Shown: in pieces, positions 17,214 to 25,519 of the stretch
Layout of the letters: each line of letters opens with the position of its first letter
Position numbering within the stretch: position 1 is the stretch's first letter
Source: Lachnospiraceae bacterium UBA1721
GTDB taxonomy: Bacteria; Bacillota; Clostridia; Lachnospirales; Lachnospiraceae
Assembly: GCA_002317155.1 (NCBI GenBank)
Contig: DCIR01000057.1
Span: 1 to 64,000 of the forward strand
Direction of reading: 5' to 3'
DNA: 64,000 bases
Position numbers and translations under genes: made by a program
The notes under the pieces: generated by a model
Databases searched by the model: none
What the model was told of the DNA's origin: nothing
The model's input: the letters and a program-made list of their open reading frames with translations, nothing else

Positions 17214-17978
17214 ATGCATAATGATGTCAGAAATGCAGAAGAGTCATATAAATCTGCTTGTAAAGAAGGTGCCGGTGAAGGCAAAAAATATATTCCGGAA
17301 CTGGAAGCTTATATAAAAAGCCACTATATAGAAAGTGAACCTAAAGAAGAACAAAGCTCCGGGGGGCTTGAAGCGGTCCATACATTTATTGGCAGTGTAT
17401 TTTCAAAAGCATCAAAAAGATCAGTGCCATCATCGGAAGCAGAAGAATCGTTTTCTTCAACGACGGATGATTTGTGCGATGCTGAATGTGCTAAAGCTGA
17501 AGAATTGTTTGCTGAGCCAATAATTACTCCGCGACCGGCGCCGATGCTTTATGCCGAAAAGGTAGAGTTTGATCCTCAAAATGATGATTCCTTCTATGAA
17601 CTTGAGGATAAGCTTAATGCAAGACTTAAGCATATTAAGGACAGTTTCTCGGATTATCTGATGTACTTGATTGAAGTTAAGGGTATGACTCCGGCGGAGG
17701 TATATAATAATTCGATAGTGTCCAAGAAGCTTTTCAGTAAGATTAAGACCAATCCGGAGTATCATCCAAGTAAAGAGGTTGCGCTGCGCCTTTGCGTGGG
17801 AGCAAGACTTAATATTGATGACAGTAAGGATTTGTTGTCAAGGGCTGGATATACCTTTTCGCCGTGCGAATTATATGATTTGATTTTTGAATTTTTTATC
17901 GAAAATGAGATTTATGATATCGTTGAGATAGCTATCCAACTTGAAGAGCATGGTTTGGAAAGCTTTATTGACAGCTAA
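17214..17978 (+). CDS. Unknown protein with C-terminal HTH-like helical domain
   Basis: 254 residues. The N-terminal half (about 1-125) is low-complexity, rich in Glu/Ser, and probably disordered. The C-terminal half (about 130-254) is a compact helical domain with a helix-turn-helix look: YLIEVKGMTPAEVYNNSIVSKKLFSKI, then PSKEVALRLCVGARLNIDDSKDLLSRAGY. This resembles XRE-like modules attached to diverse proteins in Clostridia. It starts 30 bp after the GH5 stop with a weak AAGGGA site, so it may be read from the same transcript. A VWA gene follows. Function unknown. Confidence 0.7.
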   Translation: MHNDVRNAEESYKSACKEGAGEGKKYIPELEAYIKSHYIESEPKEEQSSGGLEAVHTFIGSVFSKASKRSVPSSEAEESFSSTTDDLCDAECAKAEELFAEPIITPRPAPMLYAEKVEFDPQNDDSFYELEDKLNARLKHIKDSFSDYLMYLIEVKGMTPAEVYNNSIVSKKLFSKIKTNPEYHPSKEVALRLCVGARLNIDDSKDLLSRAGYTFSPCELYDLIFEFFIENEIYDIVEIAIQLEEHGLESFIDS

Positions 17979-18012
17979 AGCAATATATTTGAAAGTTATA
18001 TTGACAGCTAAA
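17954..18012 (+). repeat. Imperfect duplication of a gene 3' end
   Basis: The stretch around the stop codon (17954-17979, ending ATTGACAGCTAAA) is repeated with few changes at 17988-18012, both copies ending in the same 13 bases. It looks like a local tandem duplication carrying the last codons and stop. Confidence 0.75.
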
Positions 18013-18027
18013 TATAAATATCTTTAG

Positions 18028-18053
18028 GGTCGCCTGTGTGGCGACCTTTTTTT
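18028..18053 (+). terminator. Rho-independent terminator
   Basis: Perfect 7-bp stem GGTCGCC / GGCGACC around TGTGT, followed by seven T. Confidence 0.92.
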
Positions 18054-18148
18054 AATCCTTGAGTGATATTATCAGCTCATCAGAAACAAACAGGCATCAC
18101 AGAATAGTCAAAGATGTCGCATTAATGAAGAAAGATGAGGGCAAAAGC

Positions 18149-18823
18149 ATGAAAAAAGGATTAACAGAAATCGTATTTATTTTGGACAAGAGCGGATCTA
18201 TGAGTGGCTTGGAGGCAGATACAATAGGAGGCTTCAATTCATTTGTGGAAAAGCAGAAAAAAGAAAAGGGAGAGGCGTATGTTTCAACTGTTCTTTTCAG
18301 TGATTCAAGTGAAGTGGTACATGATCGGGTGCCTGTAGGCGAAGTAAGGAAGATGAACGAAGATGACTATTATGTAAGTGGATGCACTGCTTTACTTGAT
18401 GCTATAGGTGATGCAATCTCGCATATCAGCACAGTACATAAATATGCGAGAAACGAGGATGTGCCTGAGAAAACAATTTTTATTATCACTACTGACGGAA
18501 TGGAAAATGCCAGCAGAAAATACAATTACAAAAAGATAAAGAGTATGGTTGAAAAGCAGAAGGAGAAATATAGCTGGGAGTTTATTTTCCTGGGTGCCAA
18601 CATTGATGCGGTGGAAGTGGCCGGAAGATTCGGAATCAATGAAAATCATGCTGTAAATTATGAATGCGATGATGAGGGAACCCAGCTTAATTACAGCGTG
18701 CTGAGTAATGTTGTTGCACAGGTAAGACGCGCTGAAAATGTTGAGGAAATGAAGTGCTGCATGGAGGCTCCGCAGCTATTGGATGAAATAAGAAATGATT
18801 ATAATATGCGCCATAAAAAGTAA
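18149..18823 (+). CDS. VWA-domain protein with MIDAS motif
   Basis: About 224 residues, essentially one von Willebrand A domain. The metal-ion-dependent adhesion site begins at DKSGSMSG near residue 13 and continues with a threonine in SGCTALLDAIG and an aspartate in ITTDGMEN. There is no signal peptide, so it is cytoplasmic. Such single-domain VWA proteins occur in Firmicutes, often near regulatory or stress genes, with unknown binding partners. I choose ATG 18149 (GAGGG 8 bases upstream), because the frame further upstream runs into the terminator and lacks homology-like content. Confidence 0.85.
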   Translation: MKKGLTEIVFILDKSGSMSGLEADTIGGFNSFVEKQKKEKGEAYVSTVLFSDSSEVVHDRVPVGEVRKMNEDDYYVSGCTALLDAIGDAISHISTVHKYARNEDVPEKTIFIITTDGMENASRKYNYKKIKSMVEKQKEKYSWEFIFLGANIDAVEVAGRFGINENHAVNYECDDEGTQLNYSVLSNVVAQVRRAENVEEMKCCMEAPQLLDEIRNDYNMRHKK

Positions 18824-18936
18824 AAAATTGATAAATATTTAGTTAATTTCTCTGAAAACAAACAAATTCTACTCACAAACTGTTATAATTAGAGAAAATA
18901 ATTTACAGAGTATGAATTTGAAATGTTGTTTGTTGT

Positions 18937-20211
18937 ATGAGAAAGAATCATGTTGCGTGGGACAGATTGGATAATACAGCCAATCTGTTCCCTGTTATTA
19001 CAAATGAAGGAATGTCAAATGTATACCGCATGTCGGTAACACTTAAGGAAGACATCGACAGAGATTTGTTGCAAAAAGCTGTTGAGTTGGTGCTTCCTTA
19101 TTTTGACATGTACAGATATAAGCTTAAAAAGGGAATATTCTGGTATTATTTTGAAGAAAATACCAGACCTTTTCCGCAGATAAAAGAAGAAACTACATAT
19201 CCCTGCCGGTTTATTAATCAATTGGAAAATAACGGTTATCTATGCAGGGTTTCTTATTACAAGAAGAGAATTAATCTAGAAGTGTTTCATGCAATCGCCG
19301 ATGGTAACGGTTCTCTCCAATTTCTAAAGGAAATTACTTATCAGTATCTCAGACTTAAGTATCCGGATAAATTCACCGGAATAATGGATGGTCTGTCACA
19401 TAACACCTCACTTGATAGAGAAGATGCATACTTGAAGAACTACAAAAAGAGCGCCAAGAAACCGTATCGTGCTCAGCCTGCGGTTCTTATTAAAGGTACA
19501 ATGCTGCCCAAGTCATTTATCAGTATCATGCATGGGTATATCAATATTCCTGAGGTTAAGCCTGTTGCTGCCAAGTACGGCGTGACGATTAATCAGTATC
19601 TTATCGGTTGCTTCGTATGGGCAATCTATAAGGAAGTATTAAAGGGTATGCCGTCAAAGAAGGCTATAGCCATAGCGGTACCGGTTAATCTGCGCAATTA
19701 TTTTGATTCAGAGACAATGCGTAATTTCTTTGTTGTGGTTTCGTGCTCATTTTTACCGGTTAAGGAAAGCTATACATTTGAGGAAGTTCTCAGTGAATGT
19801 GCGGCAAGCTTAAAGGAGCAGGTAACCAAAGAAAACCTTGAGAAACGCTTTTCATATAATGTTGCCAATGAGAAAAATCTTGCGCTGAGAATGGTGCCGG
19901 TTTTTGTAAAAGATATTGCAATAAACTCTATTTATTGGACATCGGCTAAAGCCAATACTTCAACTGTGACCAATATGGGTGTATTTAAGGTTGATGAACA
20001 CTACGAAGACTATATAGATATGTTCCATATAGCATTGAGCATGTCTAAGGGACAAAATATCAAGGGCGCAATTTGCAGCTATAAGGATACTTTGGTGCTG
20101 TCGTTTAGCAGTGCGATTGAAGAGACCAATATACAGAAGGTATTTTTCAGACGCCTTGCGGAAGATGGCCTTAATATTTCTATTGAGACCAATGGAGTAG
20201 TTTATGAATAA
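18937..20211 (+). CDS. Condensation-domain-like / alcohol acetyltransferase-type protein
   Basis: 424 residues with the fold pattern of the CoA-dependent acyltransferase / NRPS condensation superfamily. The active-site-like motif is H118-A-I-A-D122-G (family HHxxxDG, first His replaced by Phe), with later DFGxx-region counterparts around TVTNMGVFKVDEHY. The N terminus MRKNHVAWDRLDNTANLFP is typical of stand-alone members in Lachnospiraceae. The acyl donor and acceptor are unknown. A TATAAT lies about 50 bp upstream, and no clear ribosome site precedes the ATG. The stop overlaps the start of the next gene (ATGAATAA), indicating tight coupling. Confidence 0.75.
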   Translation: MRKNHVAWDRLDNTANLFPVITNEGMSNVYRMSVTLKEDIDRDLLQKAVELVLPYFDMYRYKLKKGIFWYYFEENTRPFPQIKEETTYPCRFINQLENNGYLCRVSYYKKRINLEVFHAIADGNGSLQFLKEITYQYLRLKYPDKFTGIMDGLSHNTSLDREDAYLKNYKKSAKKPYRAQPAVLIKGTMLPKSFISIMHGYINIPEVKPVAAKYGVTINQYLIGCFVWAIYKEVLKGMPSKKAIAIAVPVNLRNYFDSETMRNFFVVVSCSFLPVKESYTFEEVLSECAASLKEQVTKENLEKRFSYNVANEKNLALRMVPVFVKDIAINSIYWTSAKANTSTVTNMGVFKVDEHYEDYIDMFHIALSMSKGQNIKGAICSYKDTLVLSFSSAIEETNIQKVFFRRLAEDGLNISIETNGVVYE

Positions 20212-20881
20212 ATGCGTTAAGTGCAATATTGAGGTTCGCGATGATTCCGCTGTATGTCCACTTTGCAAGCGTGTACTGTCACGAGACAGTAAGCTTGATG
20301 GTGCCAGCAGATCGGTAATGTATCCTCAATACAGAAATACAGTTAAAAAGCTAAAATTTGCCAAGAGGATAACGGTATATTCTGCCATAGTCGCAGAACT
20401 TATTATGGTTTTGGTAAGCCTTAAAATCGGTCTGGAAATAAAATATGCATTTTTGACCGCAGCTGCGCTGATTTTCGGATGTTTTTCACTTATCTTTTGT
20501 ACGAGTCAGAATAAGAGTCTTCAGCGTAAAATAGTTGTCGAACTTGTGGTGGCACAGGTTTTGATTATTGTAATCGATACGCTGTTTGATTTTAAGGAAT
20601 GGTCGATTCATTATGGATTGCCGTTTGTAGTTTTAGGCGTTGATATAGCCATGCTCGTTTTGATGATTGTCAATTATGCAGTATGGATTGAGTACTTATA
20701 TTCGATAATATGGATTCTTTTGGACAGTATTGTTTGCCTGGTGCTTTGCTTTGCGTTTGGCGATTTGTTCCCGCTTTATCCTATTATTGCTGTGGGTGTG
20801 ACGGCTGCATTTTTAGGCGGGCTGATAGTTGTGGGCGACAAACAGGCTCACAGCGAGTTACACAGAAGATTTCATTTTTAA
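20204..20881 (+). CDS. Zinc-ribbon polytopic membrane protein (DUF6320-like)
   Basis: 225 residues. An N-terminal zinc ribbon (CVKCNIEV...CPLCKRVL, residues 3-22) is followed by six predicted membrane helices (from about residue 50 to 215) and a short His/Arg-rich tail. This layout fits the DUF6320 type that accompanies the acyltransferase-like protein encoded just upstream. The two overlap by 8 bp. Role unknown. It could be a membrane partner presenting or receiving the acylated product. Confidence 0.72.
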   Translation: MNKCVKCNIEVRDDSAVCPLCKRVLSRDSKLDGASRSVMYPQYRNTVKKLKFAKRITVYSAIVAELIMVLVSLKIGLEIKYAFLTAAALIFGCFSLIFCTSQNKSLQRKIVVELVVAQVLIIVIDTLFDFKEWSIHYGLPFVVLGVDIAMLVLMIVNYAVWIEYLYSIIWILLDSIVCLVLCFAFGDLFPLYPIIAVGVTAAFLGGLIVVGDKQAHSELHRRFHF

Positions 20882-20898
20882 TTTAATTCGGAGAGTGT

Positions 20899-21915
20899 AT
20901 GGCTGAAGAAGAAAAAAAGCTGAGATTGGCAGTAAAATCAGTAATTCCGAAAATTAAAAACGCTAATAATATCAACAGAATGGTGGCTCTTTTTAACAAG
21001 GAAAATTGGTTGAAGAAGGTACTTGTTGAAAACCGCAGAAATGTAAGTGAGATTGATAAGGTAGTCAAATATCCTGATTACATGGATATTAAAAGGATAT
21101 GGATAGATAATATACCGGCACAATTGTTGTCTTATAAACGTTCTGCTGCTGAAATTCATAAGAAGAATTTTATATTACCCGAGTCGGAAGACTGGATAGT
21201 TCTCCAGCTTCATGGCGGAGGTTATTTGAATGCTTTTAAGAAACATTATCATAATATGGCCGGTTTCTATGCTGAGGCGGGACATGGACTCCAGGTTTTG
21301 TCTATCGATTACAGAGTGGCACCTGAAAATCCTCATCCGGCGGCGCTTGAGGATGCTCTCAGAGCATATCAGTGGATGCTTGATGCGGCCTATGAGCCTA
21401 ATCATATCGTGATTGCAGGAGATTCTGCGGGTGGTGGATTATCGATGAGCCTGGTAGCGTATCTGCGTGATCACAAGATGCCTCTACCGGCAGGAATTGT
21501 GGCTATGTCACCTTGGACGGATGTGACTGCGAGTGGTGCTTCTTATGATGAGCATTATGACGATGATCCTGTTTTCGGAGGAACTAAAGAAAGCCTTATA
21601 TATAACAACCCGTATATAGGTGAAAGCGATCCGAAAGATCCTTATTTGTCGCCGCTTTTTGGAAGTTTTGAGGGATTCCCGCCGATGCTTATTCAGGTTG
21701 GTGAGAGGGAGATGCTTTTTTCTGATTCTGAAAGGGCATATAAGAAAGCCAAGGAGCAGGGTGTCGAAGTCAAATTAAGTGTCTATGAAAATATGTTTCA
21801 TGTATTCCAAATAGCAGGAAACATGATGGATGAATCCAAGGCTGCATGGAATGAGATTTCTCATTTTCTTGTGGCTCTTGAAAGAAGAAATAAATCTGAG
21901 GAAGTAATGGATTAA
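20899..21915 (+). CDS. Alpha/beta hydrolase, HSL-type acetyl esterase
   Basis: 338 residues. Hormone-sensitive-lipase-family marks are the oxyanion motif HGGGY (H105), the nucleophile elbow GDSAGGG (S176), the acid region in SPLFGSFEGFPPMLIQVGERE, and the histidine in ENMFHVFQ. These enzymes hydrolyse acetyl or short acyl esters. It lies 17 bp after the DUF6320-like gene with a GGAGAG site. Membership of the same operon as a CoA-acyltransferase-like protein suggests acyl transfer and removal on the same molecule, which is inference. Confidence 0.85.
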   Translation: MAEEEKKLRLAVKSVIPKIKNANNINRMVALFNKENWLKKVLVENRRNVSEIDKVVKYPDYMDIKRIWIDNIPAQLLSYKRSAAEIHKKNFILPESEDWIVLQLHGGGYLNAFKKHYHNMAGFYAEAGHGLQVLSIDYRVAPENPHPAALEDALRAYQWMLDAAYEPNHIVIAGDSAGGGLSMSLVAYLRDHKMPLPAGIVAMSPWTDVTASGASYDEHYDDDPVFGGTKESLIYNNPYIGESDPKDPYLSPLFGSFEGFPPMLIQVGEREMLFSDSERAYKKAKEQGVEVKLSVYENMFHVFQIAGNMMDESKAAWNEISHFLVALERRNKSEEVMD

Positions 21916-21961
21916 CCATATGGAATGATGATATCTCCATGGGGCATCCGGTTATTTGTTT

Positions 21962-22699
21962 ATGGTAGAAAAAATAATTCATCAGGAGAAAACAGAGGTA
22001 GTCAGAATATTAGATGCACCGGAGGAAAACGAGACCGGTGTTGCTGAACTGACAAGACCTGAATTTTTTCCGCAGACAGTGGATTATCTGGATATGGACC
22101 GCCAGTACAGACAGCTGATGTATGTGCATGAAGCGGCTATTGAGCAGATAACGGCAAAATTGAATATTCTTAAGGGTGAGTTTCAGTTTAGTAATGATCG
22201 TAACCCGATATCATCTATATCAAGCAGAATCAAATCTAAGGAAAGTATCGTTTACAAGATGCAGAAGAAGGGACTTCCTTTTACGGTAAGTGCATTGCTT
22301 TCCAATGTGCATGATATAGCAGGTGTAAGAGTCATATGCCCGTTTATACAGGACGTTTATTATGTGGCTCAGATGCTGGCAAGACAGCCTGATATAGAGA
22401 TAATGGAAGTTAAGGATTATATTAGAGAACCTAAAGAAAACGGATACAGAAGCTTGCATTTGATAGTATCTGTAAGAGTTAATTTCTCAAGTTCATCGGA
22501 AAATGTGCCTGTAGAAATCCAAATTAGAACAATCGCTATGGATTTTTGGGCCAGTACCGAGCATCAGCTTCGATACAAAAAGGATAGAGAGTTTTCTGAA
22601 AAGGACGAAAAGAAACTTAAACACTGTGCGGATCTTATGGCAAGAGCCGATAAGGAAATACAGTCTTTGGCCGGAGATTTTGATTTGAATCAGTGGTAA
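21962..22699 (+). CDS. Small alarmone synthetase (RelA/SpoT-domain GTP pyrophosphokinase)
   Basis: About 245 residues with a single RelA/SpoT synthetase domain and no HD hydrolase, TGS or ACT domains. It resembles RelQ/RelP-type small alarmone synthetases that make (p)ppGpp from ATP and GDP/GTP. Visible marks are SRIKSKESIVYKM (ATP-side basic motif), DIAGVRVICPF, DYIREPKENGYRSLHLIV (G-loop and tyrosine region) and VEIQIRTIAMDFWASTEHQL. The N-terminal 40 residues are charged and unconserved. Start: ATG 21962. A TTG two codons earlier is less likely. The ribosome site is weak. Confidence 0.9.
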   Translation: MVEKIIHQEKTEVVRILDAPEENETGVAELTRPEFFPQTVDYLDMDRQYRQLMYVHEAAIEQITAKLNILKGEFQFSNDRNPISSISSRIKSKESIVYKMQKKGLPFTVSALLSNVHDIAGVRVICPFIQDVYYVAQMLARQPDIEIMEVKDYIREPKENGYRSLHLIVSVRVNFSSSSENVPVEIQIRTIAMDFWASTEHQLRYKKDREFSEKDEKKLKHCADLMARADKEIQSLAGDFDLNQW

Positions 22700-22712
22700 A
22701 TAGGGGGAAGAA

Positions 22713-23486
22713 ATGCTTTTATTTTTTGTACGGCACGCGGATCCGACATATGATCCCGATGAATTGACTCCGTTGGGAAAAAGACAGGCAGAGAGTCTTG
22801 CAAGGCGAATAGCCAGATATGGCGCGGATGATATTTATGTATCAAGCTCTAACAGAGCTATACAGACAATGCAGCCTACAGCGGAGATGCTAAAAAAGGA
22901 ACCGACTGTTCTTGACTGGACTAATGAGGCTCATGCATATAAAGAACAATCCATGCCAACACCAGACGGAGGAAGAACTTGGGGCTTTGCTTTGCCTAAG
23001 ATGCAAAGGCTTCTTACATCGACTGAGGTAAGAAAGCTGGGTACGGAATGGTATGAGCATCCTGATTTTAAGGGGACTGATTTCGCAAAAGGACATTTGC
23101 GTATTAAAAGACAGACTAGAGAATTCCTCGCGCAATATGGATTTATATGGGACGAAGATCGAGGAATGTATAAGAATATTAATTATGTTCCGGTGGAGAC
23201 AGAATATAAGTACGATCCGTCTGTAAAGAAATGTAGCAGCAGCGATGAGAAGAGAGTTGTGCTGTTTGCGCATCATGGCTTTGGAACTAATTTTCTTTCG
23301 GCAGTTTTGGATATACCGTTTCCGCAGGTTTGTCTTAAGATGAATTTTGGTCATACGGGAATGACGGTTATAAAATTTGACGAGAACAGTGAGTTTGTAG
23401 TTCCGAATATGCTGACTATGGCTAATGACGGACATTTGCTTGCCGATAACATGCCGACAGCATACAATAATCATATATATTATTAA
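22713..23486 (+). CDS. Histidine phosphatase-superfamily protein
   Basis: 257 residues. The catalytic start MLLFFVRHADPTYDPDELTPLG carries R7-H8, with alanine-aspartate in place of the usual glycine-glutamate/threonine. The second histidine pair is in VLFAHHGFGTNF. This is the phosphoglycerate-mutase-like branch that hydrolyses phosphate esters through a phosphohistidine. The middle region (about 75-165) is longer than in minimal members. Strong GGGGGA ribosome site, 13 bp after the alarmone synthetase. Substrate unknown. Confidence 0.82.
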   Translation: MLLFFVRHADPTYDPDELTPLGKRQAESLARRIARYGADDIYVSSSNRAIQTMQPTAEMLKKEPTVLDWTNEAHAYKEQSMPTPDGGRTWGFALPKMQRLLTSTEVRKLGTEWYEHPDFKGTDFAKGHLRIKRQTREFLAQYGFIWDEDRGMYKNINYVPVETEYKYDPSVKKCSSSDEKRVVLFAHHGFGTNFLSAVLDIPFPQVCLKMNFGHTGMTVIKFDENSEFVVPNMLTMANDGHLLADNMPTAYNNHIYY

Positions 23487-23506
23487 AATGAAAAGAGGAT
23501 AAATTG

Positions 23507-24454
23507 ATGAAGCATAAGGACATCAAACCTTTAAGAATTATTTTATCGGTATTTTTAGCAATTATTTCAGTAGTATGTTTTACCTGTTTTGTATCTCTGA
23601 GAACTGCACGTGTAGCGTTCAGCAGAAATATTATCAGTGAAGTGATATCAAATATAAATCTGTTTGATGCTGAAATTGGTAGTATAGCGAGTGGTCTCAA
23701 TATTGATGGTATTGACGAGGACAGCACAGTTTCTGATGCGGTGTCTTTGGCAGTAGTCGAGGTGGCAAAAGAAGAATTTAACTATAATGTTACTAAGGAA
23801 GAGGTTGATGAAGTCCTTGAAGATCCTAATGTACAGGAAGCAATCAGCAATCTTTCGGGAGATTTTTTTAGCGGTGTTATTTCAGGTAACTTTGATGGTA
23901 AAGAGTTTGCCGATGATATCGAGGAGGCTATTGTTGATAATAAGGAGCTTATCGAGGATGTCAGCGGGTATGAAATTACCGATGAGATGATAGAAGAAAT
24001 ACGTGATAATGTAGGTAAATTTGATGCTGAATATTCAGCAAATACAGATATATATTCTGAGTTTACCAAGTATACAGCGTATATTACCGATACTTTGATC
24101 TATGGATTCCTCGGAGCAGCAGTACTTTGTGTTGTTGGTATTATGCTTCTTAATATGTTCAAGCTGCCTACAGGCTTTAGAACAAACGGAATAAGCTTCC
24201 TTGTGGATGCTTTGTTTGCAGGAGTGGCAGGTGTTGTAGTCAGATTTTCACCTAAGCTTATTATGTCTATTATTGAAGAGCTGGTGTCATCGAATGGTGT
24301 TCATATTTCTACAGGCGTTGTAAATGATCTTATAGACAGCTATGCAGCCAATCTTGCTAAGCAGATGTGGATGCCTGCGCTTATTTTCCTTGGCCTTGGA
24401 ATAGTATGTATGGTTATGCAGGGAGTATTGCTTACAATTTCTAAGGATAAATAA
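23507..24454 (+). CDS. Multi-pass membrane protein, function unknown
   Basis: 315 residues. One N-terminal membrane segment (about 8-30) is followed by an extracellular, very acidic region (about 40-180, many Asp/Glu/Ser) and then three or so membrane helices (about 188-212, 225-250 and 282-305). I do not recognise the family. The ATG 23507 has GAGG 8 bases upstream. An adjoining TTG at 23504 is a possible alternative. It follows the histidine phosphatase by 20 bp and may share its transcript. Confidence 0.65.
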   Translation: MKHKDIKPLRIILSVFLAIISVVCFTCFVSLRTARVAFSRNIISEVISNINLFDAEIGSIASGLNIDGIDEDSTVSDAVSLAVVEVAKEEFNYNVTKEEVDEVLEDPNVQEAISNLSGDFFSGVISGNFDGKEFADDIEEAIVDNKELIEDVSGYEITDEMIEEIRDNVGKFDAEYSANTDIYSEFTKYTAYITDTLIYGFLGAAVLCVVGIMLLNMFKLPTGFRTNGISFLVDALFAGVAGVVVRFSPKLIMSIIEELVSSNGVHISTGVVNDLIDSYAANLAKQMWMPALIFLGLGIVCMVMQGVLLTISKDK

Positions 24455-24536
24455 GAAATTATGTAGATTATTATCAAAAAATATGTTAAATTGTATTTAT
24501 ATATGAACATGTTGTACAACGAAAGGAGATTTTACA

Positions 24537-25457
24537 TTGAGACTTGTAACTCGTTCAGATTTCGATGGTCTTGTATGTGGTGCTTTGCTTCTTGAAGCAG
24601 GTATAATTGATAGTTGGAAATTTGCACATCCGAAGGATATTCAGGATGGCCTTGTAGAGATTGATGAGAATGACTGCCTTGCTAATGTTCCTTTTGTAGA
24701 GGGATGTGGTCTTTGGTTTGATCACCACTCTAGTGAATTTGAGCGTCAGGAGCTTGCTGGTAAATACAAGGGAGAGAGCCGTGTTACTCCTTCGTGTGCT
24801 AGAATTATTTATGAGTATTATGGTGGAAAAGAGAAGTTCCCTCAATATGATGAAATAATGGTAGCGGTTGATAAGGTAGACTCAGGTAACCTTACATATG
24901 ATGAGATTATGAATCCTACAGGATGGATTCTCATCGGCTTCTTAATGGATCCCAGAACCGGACTTGGTCGTTGGAGACAGTTTACTATTTCCAACTATCA
25001 GCTTATGGAGAAGCTGCTTGTTGCATGCAGCAAGAATTCAACAGAAGAAATCCTTAATATGTCAGATGTTCAGGAACGTATCGAAGTATACAATGAGCAG
25101 ACTGCCAGATTCCAGGAGATGGTTAAAGAACATACCCGCGTAGAAGGTAATGTTATTATTTCAGATCTCAGAGGTGTAGATCCTATCTATACCGGTAACC
25201 GCTTCATGATTTATTCTATGTATCCTGATCAGAATATTTCTGCTTGGATCGTAAGCGGTAAGGGTGGCCAGGGATGCAGTGCTGCAGTAGGCTACAGTAT
25301 TCTTAATAAGACTTCAGACGTAAATGTAGGTAGCCTGATGCTTAAGTATGGCGGCGGAGGTCATAAGAAGGTTGGTACATGTCAGTTCTCTGATGAGAAT
25401 ATGGGTACAGGATTACCTAAGATGCTCGACGAGCTCTGCGATTTGGCTAATGCTTAA
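24537..25457 (+). CDS. DHH-family phosphoesterase
   Basis: 306 residues. It starts at a TTG (MRLVTRSDFDGLVCGALLL) with a strong AAAGGAG 9 bases upstream, which decides the start. Motif I is RSDFDG and the name-giving motif FDHHSSEFE is near residues 62-70. The C-terminal DHHA1-like part ends with the GGGGHKKVGTC nucleotide-binding loop. Members hydrolyse short oligonucleotides, cyclic dinucleotide products or pyrophosphate-type bonds with manganese. The exact substrate is unknown. It has a good terminator immediately after and an AT-rich promoter region before. Confidence 0.82.
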   Translation: MRLVTRSDFDGLVCGALLLEAGIIDSWKFAHPKDIQDGLVEIDENDCLANVPFVEGCGLWFDHHSSEFERQELAGKYKGESRVTPSCARIIYEYYGGKEKFPQYDEIMVAVDKVDSGNLTYDEIMNPTGWILIGFLMDPRTGLGRWRQFTISNYQLMEKLLVACSKNSTEEILNMSDVQERIEVYNEQTARFQEMVKEHTRVEGNVIISDLRGVDPIYTGNRFMIYSMYPDQNISAWIVSGKGGQGCSAAVGYSILNKTSDVNVGSLMLKYGGGGHKKVGTCQFSDENMGTGLPKMLDELCDLANA

Positions 25458-25468
25458 TTGATTATTGC

Positions 25469-25502
25469 GGCGGCAGGGATTATGTCCCTGTCGCCTATTT
25501 TT
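25469..25502 (+). terminator. Rho-independent terminator
   Basis: An 11-bp stem GGCGGCAGGGA / TCCCTGTCGCC (one G-U pair) and a T-rich tail, just before the polymerase IV gene. Confidence 0.9.
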
Positions 25503-25519
25503 ATTTGCACGGGAATAAA

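Noticed and set aside
22890..23474. 194-codon antisense frame within the histidine phosphatase gene
   Set aside because: No ribosome site or recognisable domain. The sense strand encodes a clear catalytic domain.
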